Shown: in pieces, positions 32,082 through 42,475 of the stretch | How positions within the stretch are numbered: position 1 is the stretch's first letter | Layout: each line of letters opens with the position of its first letter | Assembly: GCA_963383645.1 (NCBI GenBank) | Contig: OY726559.1 | Location: forward strand, 125,575,721-125,639,720 | Source of the DNA: Muscardinus avellanarius | Lineage: Eukaryota > Chordata > Mammalia > Rodentia > Gliridae | Length of the DNA stretch: 64,000 bases | Reading direction: 5' to 3' | The notes under the pieces: model-generated | Databases searched by the model: none | The model's input: only the letters and a program-made list of their open reading frames with translations | What the model was told of the DNA's origin: nothing | Position numbers and translations under genes: made by a program

Positions 32082-32458
32082 GTTAGCTTTCTGTTGCTAT
32101 TAGAAAATATCTTAGAAAACCAATATAAGTGTACGAAAGGTTGATTCTGGCTCACGGTGTCAGAGATTTTAGCCCAGGTCACTTGGCTCAGCATTTGGGC
32201 CTGTGGCAGCACAGCATATCATGGTGGTGGGAGCATATGGTAGATAAGGTGTTTATGTCCTGGCAGCTGGGAAGCAAAGAGGGAGAGTGGAAGGGTCTGG
32301 GTTCCAATATCACCTTCAAGGACACATCATCAGTGTCCCCGCTTACTTCTAATAGACCCTACCACTCAAAGTTCAACTAATTCTTAATGTCACAGGATTA
32401 TGACCAAGCTTTCAGCATATGATCCTTCAGGGGGCATTTGAGATACAAACTATAACAG
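32082..32458 (-). mobile_element. MaLR-type solo LTR (ERVL-MaLR)
   Basis: Reads on the minus strand. TTCTGTTGCTATTAGAAAAT, TTTGGGCCTGTGGCAGCA and CATCATGGTGGTGGGAGC-like segments match the complement of the MLT1/MST-like LTR class of ancient mammalian endogenous retroviruses. No internal viral genes accompany it. Exact subfamily uncertain. Confidence 0.6.
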
Positions 32459-32600
32459 GTCCCAGTTTCACTGACTATGAGCTGAGGCTACATCCCGATA
32501 TCTGTCAAACGAGCACAAGAATATCGTCCCTGTGTACTGCACAGAATTATTGTTAAGAATGAGATGAAATAAAGCACATAAAAAAACCAGCAAATACAAA
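32459..32600 (+). mobile_element. MIR-like fragment
   Basis: ACAGAATTATTGTTAAGAAT and GAGATGAAATAAAGCACATA resemble the MIR segment around 'GGGTTGTTGTGAGGATTAAATG'. Weak. Confidence 0.4.
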
Positions 32601-33560
32601 AGCAATTCCAATATGAGCGGTACCAATCTTCATTATTTCCCATGTACAAGCCTTGTCATTTGGCTAAGTTATTAATTTTCATGAGGGGCTAAGCACTATA
32701 CTCATAAGTTATAAGTAACTATACTTCTCGCTACCCCATAATTTGTACTGTGCTATGCATATTCAAACTACCCTATAAATACCGGCATAATTCAAAAACA
32801 CATATATTTTATAATATGTAGTATCTTATAAGTGACACATAATAAAATTGTATATATACATACAAAAGCAGGTCTACAGAATCAGTACCATCTGTTATTT
32901 GAAACTCAAGTGACCAACATCTGCATACTATATTCCAGAGTCCATACGATGTGGTTATGCACAAGCCTTATAATAACGGCATCACATTTGGTTCACACAA
33001 GTCATGGTACATATGGTGAGTGTACATTTATAAGAAACTACCCGATTACTTTATAATGTGGATGCCGATGTTGTATTTCCTACAGCACAAGTCACATGGT
33101 AGATAGGGCAGTTAATAGTGATATAACTCTGTTTTATCAGAAAAGACAAAACTCAGGTTAAATGATTTGCCTAAAGTCGCCTAGTTCGTAGTCAAAGGGC
33201 AATTCCCACAGCCTCTTGTGACAATCACACAGTGACTTAAAGTTGGAATAGCACTACGCACAAAGCTGAGAGGGGCCACGGTTCAGAAAAGGCAAACCAC
33301 TGCTAATGAGGAGCATTGTCAGGAGCAAAAACGTTAAAGGACTTAATCTTTCAATACTCTTCAATCTCCTAGGGCTAAAGGCTGTTTGGATGATGGGAAA
33401 CATTAAGGTTTGTCTGAAAAATCTTATTGGAAGGACACTGCTTGCTTATTTTTCACTTTATCCAATGGATTTGAAATACCCCTATAGAATGGTTGTCAAG
33501 GCCACCTAGTAACATTAACATTGAGCAGGTCATAGATGCCAGAGGGATCCTTTAAAATGC
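32601..33560. other. AT-rich intergenic DNA
   Basis: No gene recognised. 33080-33210 (CAGAAAAGACAAAACTCAGG, TGCCTAAAGTCGCCTAG) resembles an antisense MIR core. Confidence 0.4.
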
Positions 33561-33567
33561 AAGTCAA

Positions 33568-33638
33568 AGGAGCGGGGATGTGGCTCAGTGGTAGAGCACC
33601 TGTGTAGCATGTGAGAGACCTGGGTCGAATCCTCAGTC
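33568..33638 (+). mobile_element. ID SINE monomer
   Basis: GGGGATGTGGCTCAGTGGTA, GAGCACCTGTGTAGCATGTG, ACCTGGGTCGAATCCTCAGT: well-preserved ID with a CA-rich tail. Confidence 0.9.
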
Positions 33639-33676
33639 ACACACACACACACACATACACACACACACACACACAG
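33636..33676 (+). repeat. (CA)n microsatellite at ID tail
   Basis: About 19 CA units with one T interruption, continuing directly from the ID element. Confidence 0.92.
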
Positions 33677-33702
33677 AAATACTACACGCACACGTGTAGG
33701 TC

Positions 33703-33950
33703 AGATCATGTCACATTTTTTGTGTGTGCGTGGCAATAGGGGTGGAACCCAGGGGCTTTTCTACCTCCGGGCTACACTCCCAGACCTATTTTACTTTATT
33801 TGGAAACAAGGTCTCACTAAGTTGCTGAGAGCCTCACTAAGTAGCTGAGGCTGGCTTTGAACCTGTGCGACCCTCCTGTCTCAGCCTCCCAAGCGCGGGG
33901 ATTACAAGCATGTGCCACCAGGCCTGGCTGGTGAGATTATGTCACATTTT
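33703..33950 (-). mobile_element. B1-dID SINE with 17-bp target-site duplication
   Basis: Complete antisense dimer at 33720-33933, flanked by AGATCATGTCACATTTT (33703-33719) and AGATTATGTCACATTTT (33934-33950), one mismatch. Confidence 0.95.
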
Positions 33951-35315
33951 TACACAAAACTCTCTAATGGGTTTTGTTGAAATGAGAAGATGGCCATAAA
34001 ATTTTTATGAAGATGTAAAAGACCAAGAATAGGTAGAAAAAAATTGAAAAAGAAGACCTAAGTTGAAGGACTTACACTATCTGATTTTGTCTTATCAAAT
34101 GTAGCTTATGTAGTAAGCTATATACATACGTGGCATTGGCAAAAAAATAGATATAAGGCAGAAATAGATCCATATGTACATGCATGTACAGCATTTGAAT
34201 TTTTAAAATCAGAGCTGCCTAGGTAATTCAATGGATAAAAAATAGTCTTTTTACAAAAATACTAGAACAAATAAGTATTTATATAAAAACCCTCAATCTT
34301 TATTCTATACCATATACAAAACACAACACAAATCAGATCATAGGTTAAATGAGATTTCTAAAACTATTGCAGAAGAAAAAGTTGAAAGAAATCTTTGTAG
34401 TCTTGGGTTAGGCAAAGATTTCTTTAAGAGGATAAAAGAGCTTGAGCCATAAAGGAAAAAAAATGATAGTTGAAATTAAGAAAAATAAAATACCAGCCCA
34501 CAAGACATATATTTGGTAAAGAACTCATATCAAATATATTTAAAGAACTTTATAATTCAGTAAGACTAAAAATAATGGGTAAAATATTTGAACAGACATA
34601 AAAGAGTGTGCTTAAAAACATTACTTGTTAGGAAAATGTGAATTAAAACTCAATTGATTTCAAGACTTATAATTAACCCATACTAATTATGACTAAAACT
34701 TAAAACTTGACAATACCAAGTATGTGATGAGGATACATGGCAGCTGGAACTCTTATACACAGCTGTTGAGACTACACAATCTGAATCCACATTGTAAAAT
34801 AATTGGATATTTTCTTATAAAACTAAATGTACACTCACCATATGATACTCCTAGAGATTTATTCAATACTAATAAAAACTCTGCATGAAGTACGATATAT
34901 AAGTGTTTGTAGAAGTTTTATTTATAATGATCTCAAAATGGAAAAAATTAAGTTGTTCTTCAACTGGTAAAGGGCTACACAAACTATGGTATATCCATAT
35001 ACTGAAATACCCCTCCAAAATAAAAAGGAATGATCTACTGATAGATGGGGCACTTGTACAAGCCTCAAAGGTATTGTTCTTGGAAAAAGAAGCCAGATGC
35101 AAAATGTCTATTCTATTATTCCACTTTTATGACATTCTAGGAAAAGTAAAATATAAGAATAGGAATCAGATTAGTGGTTGCCAAGAACTGGGAGTGGGAC
35201 AGAGATTGGCTCCAAAGGGGTGCAAGAGAGGGATAGAAATGTTCTCTATCTTGATTTTGGTGGTGGTTTCTCAATTTTATGCATATGTTAAAGCTTATCA
35301 AAATTACCTTTAAAA

Positions 35316-36353
35316 TTGGCAAGTTTTCATCTAACCCCAATCAGAATGGCAATTATAAAGAAGTAAAATAACAATAACTGTTGGCAAGGGTATGGGGAAA
35401 TAGGCACTTTTCTCCATTGTTGGTGGGATTGCAAAGTAGGCCAGCCACTATGAAGATCAGGGTGGAGCGTACTTAGAAAACTGAGAATGGAGCCAGGCGT
35501 GGTGGCACACGCTTGTAATACCAGCACTTGGGAGGCTGAGACATGAGGATCACACAGGTTCGAAACCAGCCTCAGCCACTTAGTGAGGCTTTCAGAAACT
35601 TAGTGAGACCCTGTTTCCAAATAAAATATAAACTAGGTCTGGGAGTATAGCCCGGGGGTAGGAAGCCCCTGAATTCCACCCCCAGTACCATCAAAAAAAA
35701 AAAAAAACCAAGAAAAAATAAACTAAGATTGGATCTACCATATGATCCGGCCATACCACAATTGGGATCTTTCCAAAAGGGTTGAAACTACAGTAATACA
35801 TGTATCTCCATGTTCATAGCAGCACCATTCACAATAGCAAAACTATGGAACCAAGTCTCCATCAACAGATGAACGGATTACAAAATTATGGGAAATACAC
35901 ACAATGGAATTCTACTCAGCAATAAAGAAAAATAAAATGACATAATTTGCAAGAAAATGGAAGGACCTGGAGAGCATTATGTTAAGTGACATTAGCCAAT
36001 CACAGAGAGTGAAGGGTCCTATGTTTTCTTTAATATGTGCAGAATAGAGAGTAATTGGGATACAAGAGAGACTCCAGATGGGAGCCAGGGAGGAGATACA
36101 AGGGCAAGGGTGGAGAAAGACTTAGGTTCATAATAGAAATACTACCATAGACTATGTGTACACATGTGAATATACACCATTGTCGATGTGGGAACTCCAT
36201 CCTGGGAGGGGGTCAGCATGGAGGGAGGCACCGAGAGCTGTGCATGTGTCATTGCTAACCTGATTTACATTTTGATGTGAGACTATAATGCACCAATAAA
36301 AGCACAAATATAATTTAATACATGCCAACTAAAACAAAAAGTTGGCAAGTTTT
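35316..36353 (+). mobile_element. 5'-truncated L1 inserted in an older L1
   Basis: Body about 35328-36341: ORF2 C-terminus (ATCAGAATGGCAATTATAAA, TCCATTGTTGGTGGGATTGC, CATAGCAGCACCATTCACAA, CTACTCAGCAATAAAGAAAA) and 3' UTR ending CACCAATAAAAGCAC. A 12-bp repeat, TTGGCAAGTTTT, flanks it at 35316-35327 and 36342-36353, as expected of a target-site duplication. It carries a SINE at 35491-35707. No intact ORF. Confidence 0.85.
35491..35707 (+). mobile_element. B1-dID SINE inside the nested L1
   Basis: Complete dimer (GCCAGGCGTGGTGGCACACG, AGTGAGACCCTGTTTCC, TCTGGGAGTATAGCCCGGGG, A tail). Flanked by AAACTGAGAATGG and AAACTAAGATTGG, an imperfect 13-bp duplication with 2 mismatches. Confidence 0.94.
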
Positions 36354-36395
36354 GCTCTATGTAAACTAAGCTTCACTAAAGCTGACTTTAAAACT

Positions 36396-36617
36396 GCAAC
36401 CCCTTCAGTGGCACTCATTTCTCCTCCGGCCTCATCCCCTTCCTTTTGTTGTCTGCTGACTCTGAGTTTCTCCTCTGTGAGCATGTGTCCTCTCTGAGCC
36501 TTTTACTAATTCCCTCCACTTTTTAAGCCCATGGTTAGTTGTCAACACTGCAGAGAGGGCTAATCTCTCAATGAACTTTATTTGTCGAATGGACCTTATT
36601 TCCTCATCTATAAAGCA
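36396..36617. other. Short intergenic gap
   Basis: No feature recognised. Confidence 0.4.
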
Positions 36618-37091
36618 GACAGGCATGGTGGCACATGCACCATGTAACCCTGTTACTTGGAAGACTGAGAAAGGAGGATCACAGGTTTGAGGCTAGCCTC
36701 GGCAGCTTAGTGAGACGTAGTTTCGAAATAACAAATAAGGGCTGGGGCCAGGTGTGGTGGCGCAGGCTTGTAATCTCATCATTTGGGAGGCTGAGAAGGG
36801 AGGATTGCAGGTTCACGGCCAGCCTCAGCTACTTAGTGAGGACCTTTGCAACTCAGTGAGACTCTGTTTCAAAATAAAGAATAAAAACTAGACTGGGGGT
36901 GTTGCTCAGAGGTAGTATGCCCCTGGGTTCCATCCCCAGTGCCGAAGAAAGAAAGAAAGAAAGAGAAAGAAAGAAGGAAAGAAAGAAAGAAGGAAAAGAA
37001 AGAGAGAGAAGAAAAAGGGCTGGGTGTAGCTTGAAGGTAGAATGCCCCTGGGTTCCATCCCTAGTACTAAAAAAAAAAAAAAAAAAAAAAA
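36618..37091 (+). mobile_element. B1-dID SINE split by a second SINE (outer copy)
   Basis: Left half 36618-36746 (GGCATGGTGGCACATGC, TTAGTGAGACGTAGTTTCG), interrupted at GGGCTGGG. The ID-like half resumes at 37017 (GGGCTGGGTGTAGCTTGAAG) and ends in an A tail of about 23 at 37069-37091. The repeated AAGGGCTGGG at the junctions is the target-site duplication of the inner element. Confidence 0.92.
36747..37016 (+). mobile_element. B1-dID SINE (inner, nested) with (GAAA)n tail
   Basis: Complete dimer from GCCAGGTGTGGTGGCGCAGG to CCATCCCCAGTGCCG (36943), then a 70-bp purine tail of GAAA/GGAA units. Inserted into the ID-half of the outer SINE and therefore younger. Confidence 0.93.
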
Positions 37092-37231
37092 GGCAAATGA
37101 GTGGATCCAAGTTCTGCCACATTCTGGGATTGAGTGGTCACACTTAGCTGTCAGTGTTGGAAGTGGCTTGATGGAGAAATTATTTCTAAAGAATGGGTAG
37201 GATTTATTTACATGAAAAACAATTAGCCAGA

Positions 37232-37428
37232 AGCCAGGCATGGTGGTGCATGCTTGAAATCCCAGCATTTGGGAGGCTGAGTCAGGAGGACCGTGGTTCA
37301 TGGGCAGCCTCAGCTATTTTGTGAGGTCTTTTGCAACTCAGTGAGACCCTTTTCAAAATAAATAATAAAAAAATAGGGCTGGGGTGTGGCTCGGAGGTAG
37401 ATATGGGTTCTATCCCAAGTACCGCAAA

Positions 37429-37459
<31 letters not shown>

Positions 37460-37461
37460 AA
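37232..37461 (+). mobile_element. B1-dID SINE with (AAAT)n tail
   Basis: GCCAGGCATGGTGGTGCATG, CAGTGAGACCCTTTTC, GGGGTGTGGCTCGGAGG, tail of about ten AAAT units. Confidence 0.93.
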
Positions 37462-38224
37462 TAGCTGGACAATTGTGAATACTGTTTTAGTTTCTCTTTA
37501 GATTAGCATCCTGACTTCTGCTCTGTTTATACAGTTTGAACATTTCCCCTGCTTTGAAACATCCTAGGAAACTGCCGCAGCATCAAGGGTCGTTCACTGT
37601 GGGTTTTTTACACTGGTTTTTACTTACTCACCTGCTGGGGTTATTGGTAATTAGTTGACCAAGCTGTAGCTTATGCTGGGCATGAGGAAATGGATGAGCT
37701 CTCTCCCTTGCTTAACAGATATGCCCTCATCTTTTCTTTCTAGACTCTGATCTCCTGGAGAGCAGAGTTTGTGTGTCGTCACAGTGATGATCCACACCAA
37801 CGGAGCACGGCAAACTCAAAGAATGAATGTTCCTGAGAATTTTGAGCATTCCGCATGTATTAATGTGCATATCGAGGAAGAAAAATTAGCAAGGTCATTA
37901 ATCATGACTCTCTCTCTAATTGTAAAAGCTAATTGCCTATTAAGGTAAGGCAAGCCTTATTTCCTTAATCAGAGGGGTTACAACCTGAACATGTTGGAGG
38001 AGTTTGAGATGCTGATGTGAAAGAAAAAAAAAATGAATGAAGTTCCAAGGCGAAGCTAAGATCCCAAGGTCTTTTCCTTAGCTCTGGTTTACTGGCTGTC
38101 TTTAATCAAGGGAGACTACCAATACAAGCTTCAGGAAGTAGATGCAGGCAGAACATCAGGCTATAATGTAAATCATTTTCTACAACAGATTCTCATTCTG
38201 TTGATGTTTCCATCAATAGATCTC
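37462..38224. other. Non-coding, includes candidate enhancer
   Basis: No gene recognised. 37850-38010 is entered separately. Confidence 0.4.
37850..38010. promoter_or_regulatory. Candidate distal enhancer
   Basis: Repeat-free with GTATTAATGTGCATAT, GTCATTAATCATGAC (near-palindrome), CTAATTGTAAAAGCTAATTG and CCTTAATCAGAGG. Dense homeodomain cores. About 20 kb downstream of FOXB1. Confidence 0.35.
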
Positions 38225-38700
38225 TAGATGTTTCTGTCCCCCAAATATCATATGCCGAAACCTTAACCCCCAGTGTGGCCAAAGTTGGGGATGGGGCCTT
38301 TGGAATTAATTAAGGTTAAGTGAGCTAACGAAGGCAGGCCGGGTCTCTTGTATGTCCTTATAAGCAGAGACATTTGCCGGGGGTGTAGCTCAGTGGTAGA
38401 GCATGAGCTTATCATGCTGGAGGCCCTGGGTTCAATCCCCAGCACAGAAGAAGAAGGAAAGGGGGAGAAGAGGAGACACCAAAGAGCTTGATGACTGCCA
38501 GTACACATGCACGCATTGAGAAAAGGCCGCACAGGACATAGCAAGGAGGCAGCCGTCTACAAGCTGGAGGAGAGTCCTCTCTAGAGATGAAGAGTTTGTC
38601 GTCTTAATCATGGTCTTCTAGTCTCCAGAAAGATGGGAAACTGAATGCTGCTGCTTAACCTACGCTGCCTGCGATATTTTGTTACAGAAGCTCACACAAA
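38225..38700 (+). mobile_element. MaLR-type LTR interrupted by an ID SINE
   Basis: TGTTTCTGTCCCCCAAATAT, CATATGCCGAAACCTTAACC, GATGGGGCCTTTGGAATTAA, TAAGCAGAGACATTTGC | ID | AGAAGAGGAGACACCAAAGA, ending CGATATTTTGTTACAG. This is the classic MST/MLT1-like LTR layout. Solo LTR with no viral coding region. Confidence 0.75.
38376..38447 (+). mobile_element. ID SINE monomer in the LTR
   Basis: GGGGGTGTAGCTCAGTGGTA, GAGCATGAGCTTATCATGCT, CCCTGGGTTCAATCCCCAGC: very close to a tRNA-like ID core, with good A and B boxes. Not a tRNA gene (no CCA-side stem, inserted in an LTR). Confidence 0.9.
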
Positions 38701-38889
38701 GGAAGACAACTATGGCACACTTGGCTACAAAAGGCTTAAACTCTTCACTTTATTGAATTAGAACTTTCTCTATCCTAAGATAAGAATTAGCCCTGGGCTT
38801 TCCAGAAGTCTCCTATTCCCAAACTGACTTGCGCTTTCTTAACACTATTGCTATATTTCAACTAATACATAACATTGAAAATCAATCAA

Positions 38890-38893
<4 letters not shown>
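38701..38893. other. Short intergenic stretch
   Basis: Nothing recognised. Confidence 0.3.

Positions 38894-38940
<47 letters not shown>
38894..38940 (+). repeat. (TC)n microsatellite at SINE tail
   Basis: About 22 CT units, contiguous with the 3' end of the minus-strand SINE that follows. Confidence 0.94.
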
Positions 38941-38941
<1 letters not shown>

Positions 38942-39128
38942 CTGGGAATCAAATCTAGGGGCATTCTATATCCAAAATACACCCCTACCTTTTTTTTTAT
39001 TTTTTATTTTGAAACAGGATCTTGCTAGGTTGCTAAAGTTCTCCCTAAGTTGCCAAGACTGGTCTTGAACCTTCTAACCTTTTGTCTCAGCCTTCCAAAT
39101 ACTGAGATGATAGGTGCCACCATGCCTT
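38941..39128 (-). mobile_element. B1-dID SINE, diverged
   Basis: CCTGGGAATCAAATCTAGGG, GAAACAGGATCTTGCTAGGT, TGCCACCATGCCTTG. Antisense dimer. Confidence 0.87.
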
Positions 39129-39350
39129 GTAGAAATTTTTATTTTTACTCTATTTTTTCTAGTTGGCAGTGACATTCATTTTCCAGAGCCAACATTAATT
39201 TTTCATTTCAAAATAATAGCTTCTGGCAATTTCAGATGGTGGTGATGTCTTGAATAGCCCGGTGAAGAATGTGAGCATTGCCTCTGTATATGTGTGTACA
39301 AGAAGAGCTGGGACCAACAACAAGCCTTTAAAAATCTATTTTTTCCCCTG

Positions 39351-39422
39351 TAGTTCATAGGTAGAGTACTTAAATAGTTCATAGGTAGAGTACTTACATA
39401 GTTCATAGGTAGAGTAATTACC
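39351..39422 (+). repeat. 24-bp tandem repeat, three copies
   Basis: Units starting TAGTTCATAGGTAGAGTA at 39351, 39375 and 39399, period exactly 24, with few differences. Small minisatellite not tied to a transposon. Confidence 0.95.
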
Positions 39423-39730
39423 TAGCCCCTTGCCCTAGTTTTCTTCCCCAACAATGGAGACTATAACGATAAAAAGAACCATATTTTCTAACATTAGGTA
39501 ATACTTTTCTATATTAAACACAGTAGTCAGCGTTCTCCAACAAAACAAAACCAACAGGCTGAGAGAAGCCTTTGACCTCCATCTGCCTTCTACAAACCCA
39601 AGGTGAGGAAAGCCGGGAGTGTAATTCCAGTTCCATTCCAAAGGCCTAAGAACCCAGGGTAAATCTGTAAATCCCTAGTTATTGATACATAATCACATTC
39701 AAGCCCTGAATTTGTTAATTAAAACAGCTT

Positions 39731-39830
39731 ATATTTATATTGTTGGTTTTTTCTTGATATGAACATACTCAGTGTAAAATATATTTATTTTGTTGGTTTT
39801 TTCTTGATATGAACATATTCGGTGTAAAAT
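39731..39830 (+). repeat. 50-bp tandem duplication
   Basis: 39731-39780 and 39781-39830 are near-identical (three mismatches by eye), both containing GTTGGTTTTTTCTTGATATG. Confidence 0.95.
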
Positions 39831-40085
39831 ATGCCATGCTTAAGTTACTCTATCATGTGATAGTCACTTATGGAAGATATTGTGGGAAAACAAATAGCCT
39901 TATTCATGTAGAGAGATGTGCACAGAAACAAACTCATAAAAATATGTTTATAGATCTACTAGCATGCAATCTTCAACGGTCTGTCAATATTTTGTAATGT
40001 CACTTTCAAAAATGTTAAACATTTAAATTTATTTAAAATTTTAAGGCATAAGGCACTTACAATTAAGTTAAAATACATAAAAAGT
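39831..40085. other. AT-rich intergenic
   Basis: Nothing recognised. Confidence 0.3.
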
Positions 40086-40283
40086 AGCCGGGCGTGGTGG
40101 CACACACTTGTAATCCCAGCATTCGGGAGGCTGAGCCTGGAGGATTGTGGTTCAAGGACAGCCTCAGCTACTTAGTGAGGCCCTTTGCAACTTAGTGAGA
40201 CCCTGTTTCAAAATAAAGAATAAAAAATAGGACAGGGGGTGTAGCTCAGAGATAGAATGCCCTGGGTTCCATCCCCAGACCCG

Positions 40284-40285
<2 letters not shown>
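40086..40285 (+). mobile_element. B1-dID SINE
   Basis: GCCGGGCGTGGTGGCACACA, TTAGTGAGACCCTGTTTC, GGGGGTGTAGCTCAGAGATA, CCCCAGACCCGCA. Close to consensus and well preserved. Its tail passes into a TA microsatellite. Confidence 0.95.

Positions 40286-40341
<56 letters not shown>
40286..40341 (+). repeat. (TA)n microsatellite
   Basis: About 28 AT units followed by an A run. It sits between two oppositely oriented SINEs and is prone to cruciform extrusion. Confidence 0.96.
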
Positions 40342-40344
<3 letters not shown>

Positions 40345-40448
40345 TAAAAAAAAAAAAACAACAAAAAAAACCCACTCAGTCTCCATTTGTTAATTCTGCT
40401 TGCTTCTCCTTAATAGACACTATTGTTTTTTAGTATCTTGGATACCCT

Positions 40449-40693
40449 TTCAGAAACTCTTTTTTTTTTTTCTTTTTTTGTACTGGGGATGGAACCCAGG
40501 GGCATTCTACCTCTGAGCTACACCCCCCAACTCTATTTTTTTATTCTTTATTTTGAAACAGGGTCTCACTGAGTTGCAAAGGGCCTCACTAAGTAGTAGC
40601 TGAGGCTGTCTGTGAACCACGATCCTCCTGTCTCAGCCTCCTGAATGCTGGGATTACAAGCATGCACCATCACGCCTGGCTTCAGAAACTCTT
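40449..40693 (-). mobile_element. B1-dID SINE with 13-bp target-site duplication
   Basis: SINE body 40462-40680 (T tail, GTACTGGGGATGGAACCCAG, GTGTCTGTCTC-type interior, CACGCCTGGC), flanked by TTCAGAAACTCTT at 40449-40461 and 40681-40693, exact. Confidence 0.95.
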
Positions 40694-40834
40694 ATTCACA
40701 CAAGCCAATACAAACACAGCCACATTAACCTCAACCTCAAACTCAACATACAGGTTCATGACAAATTTTCCATCCTTTCCTTTAGTTGCATAGTAGTTCA
40801 ATGTATATACATCGTTATTTATAAGTTTAACAGT

Positions 40835-41012
40835 TAGCTAGGCATGGTGACACACAAATGTAATCTCAGTACTTGGGAGGCTGAGACAGGAGAATCACAG
40901 CTTCAGGGCCAGCTTCAGCAATTTAGCAAGACTCTGTTTCAAAAGAAATTATTTTTATAAAAAGGCTAGGGGCATAGCTCAGAGGTAGAATGCCCCTGGG
41001 TTCAGTCCTCAG
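40835..41012 (+). mobile_element. B1-dID SINE
   Basis: GCTAGGCATGGTGACACACA, GCAAGACTCTGTTTC, GGGGCATAGCTCAGAGG. Shortened left half. Confidence 0.88.
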
Positions 41013-41085
41013 GAGGAAGGAAGAAGGAAGGAAGGAAGGAAGGAAGGAAGGAAGGAAGGAAGGAAGGAAGGAAGGAGAGAAAAGA
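41013..41085 (+). repeat. (GGAA)n microsatellite at SINE tail
   Basis: About 15 GGAA units immediately 3' of the SINE. Confidence 0.95.
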
Positions 41086-42003
41086 AGGTCAAAAATTCTC
41101 TTCTAATTTCAACTCTCAGGAGCCTGATTTTTGTCTTCTCCTTCCACACCTTCTGAACATACCTGGCACTCAGCAAGTGCTAATTCTTTCTCTGTTCAAG
41201 GAGAAGCAACACACGTGATGGTGGCCTCTGGACTGGGCACAGGCGCCTTGTCTGCACACTGCCTCCTCTCCCAGGCTGTCTCTGAGTGTCAGGGAGCAGG
41301 ACCAGCATCCATGTTCCGCCTGTGACCTACAGCTGTCAGGCTGGGTAGCACTGTACCCACTGTGAGCAGGTCCTCCCCCAAGGCTGGCCCGCCCCCGGTA
41401 GCTCCTCTGCAAGGCAGAGCTCCTTTCGTGTCTTGATAAGGTCCTGAATCCATATGCTTGCTTTAGTTCTTAATTACACCCAATGATGTTGAACAACTCT
41501 CATTCAGAGAAAGAGACAGAAGGGACTTTGGGCCCTTGTAGCTGCCAACCAGGCAGATTTTTACACCAGGCTGCTGGAGAGAGACACATAGGCCAGATGG
41601 TATGTCAAAGCATATGCTTCCTATGAGGACAGCCTGAGACACTGCACGTGGCAGGCCTGGGGCAAAACGCCCTCAGGGAGGCCGGGCAAGCCAGAGGCAC
41701 ACAGTGACCATGGCTCCAGGCCTGGAGGGGCTCAGAGAAGGGGCAGCTCCAAGCAGCTCCCGAGGCCCCAGAGCCCCTGGGACAGGGGCTTTTCCCCTGG
41801 CCAGGGCTCCCTTGCTACTTGGAATGTGCCCTTTGCTTACTGACACAGCCGACTACAAGCAGATGCCTATCCTGTGCATTTGGACAAGTTCTTTCTGAGA
41901 AATTCATCCCAGCCAGGAAGCACTGACACTCTCCTTTCAGCATGTGGGGCCCTGCAAGTACGTGAGTGTGTGCATGTGTGTGTGGTGTGTTTGTGTGTAC
42001 CCA
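41086..42003. other. Intergenic, nothing recognised
   Basis: Unique-looking mixed-GC DNA. Frames at 41131, 41170 (minus) and 41704 have no domain. Confidence 0.4.
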
Positions 42004-42100
42004 AATAGTGCTGGGAAGCAAACTCAAGGCCTTGCATTTAGGATTTTACACTCAGGGTCTTGCACGCACTCTTACACTGACCTACACCCCAGCCCCTCTT
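42004..42100 (-). mobile_element. ID SINE monomer, diverged
   Basis: GTGCTGGGAAGCAAACTCAA, GGCCTTGCATTTAGGATT, CTACACCCCAGCCCC match the complement of the ID element. Confidence 0.8.
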
Positions 42101-42171
42101 TCCAGCTTTTAAAGAAGTTGTTAAAAGTAGCATTGGGGTGTTTAAGAATTTATTTCAGGTTTTCATTTGTA

Positions 42172-42332
42172 TTTTTTTTTTTATGGTACTGGGGATTGAA
42201 CCCCAAGGTATTCTACCTCTGAGCTATACTCTTACCCTAATTTTTTATTTTTTATCTTGAAATTGGGTCTCACCAAGTTGCTGAGGCTGGCCTGAAGCCT
42301 GTGATCTTCCGAATGTGCCACCACACCTGGCT
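42172..42332 (-). mobile_element. B1-dID SINE with internal deletion
   Basis: GGTACTGGGGATTGAACCCC, CTCTGAGCTATACTC, GGGTCTCACCAAGTTGCTGA, GCCACCACACCTGGC. Part of the left half is missing. Confidence 0.9.
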
Positions 42333-42364
42333 TACGTGAATATTTGATTATAGCAATTTGGGTC

Positions 42365-42475
42365 CTCAACTGAAAGATATGTATATATTGTGAAATATAT
42401 ATAGTGAAATATGTATAGTGAAATATATATTGTGAAAAAATATAAATGTGAAATATATATATAATATAGTGTGTG
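42365..42475 (+). repeat. AT-rich (GTGAAATATATA)n minisatellite
   Basis: Four or more degenerate units of GTGAAATATAT/ATA followed by a TG run at 42470-42481. Nearly pure A/T, easily unwound. Confidence 0.8.

Larger units (their letters stand above)
33951..36395 (+). mobile_element. Old L1 (L1M-like) ORF2 end and 3' UTR, host of nested insertions
   Basis: Decayed ORF2 (TCAATGGATAAAAAATAGTC, GCAAAGATTTCTTTAAGAGG, AGTATGTGATGAGGATACAT, CCACTTTTATGACATTCTAG) then 3' UTR (TTAGTGGTTGCCAAGAACTG, GCATATGTTAAAGCTTATCA). It is split at 35328-36341 by a younger L1. Its last 40 bp (CTCTATGTAAACTAAGCTTC, CACTAAAGCTG) resume after that insertion. Full of stops and inactive. Confidence 0.75.

Noticed and set aside
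32082..32458. Possible endogenous retrovirus with genes
   Set aside because: Only a solo LTR-like segment is present here, and likewise at 38225 and 58922. No gag, pol or env sequence was recognised nearby.
38376..38447. tRNA-Ala-like sequence
   Set aside because: It has good A and B boxes but is an ID SINE embedded in an LTR, with no intact acceptor stem. The same applies at 24348, 33568 and 57472.
40286..40341. Possible transmembrane-like or special repeat coding frame over (TA)n
   Set aside because: The Ile/Tyr alternation is simply the translated TA microsatellite.
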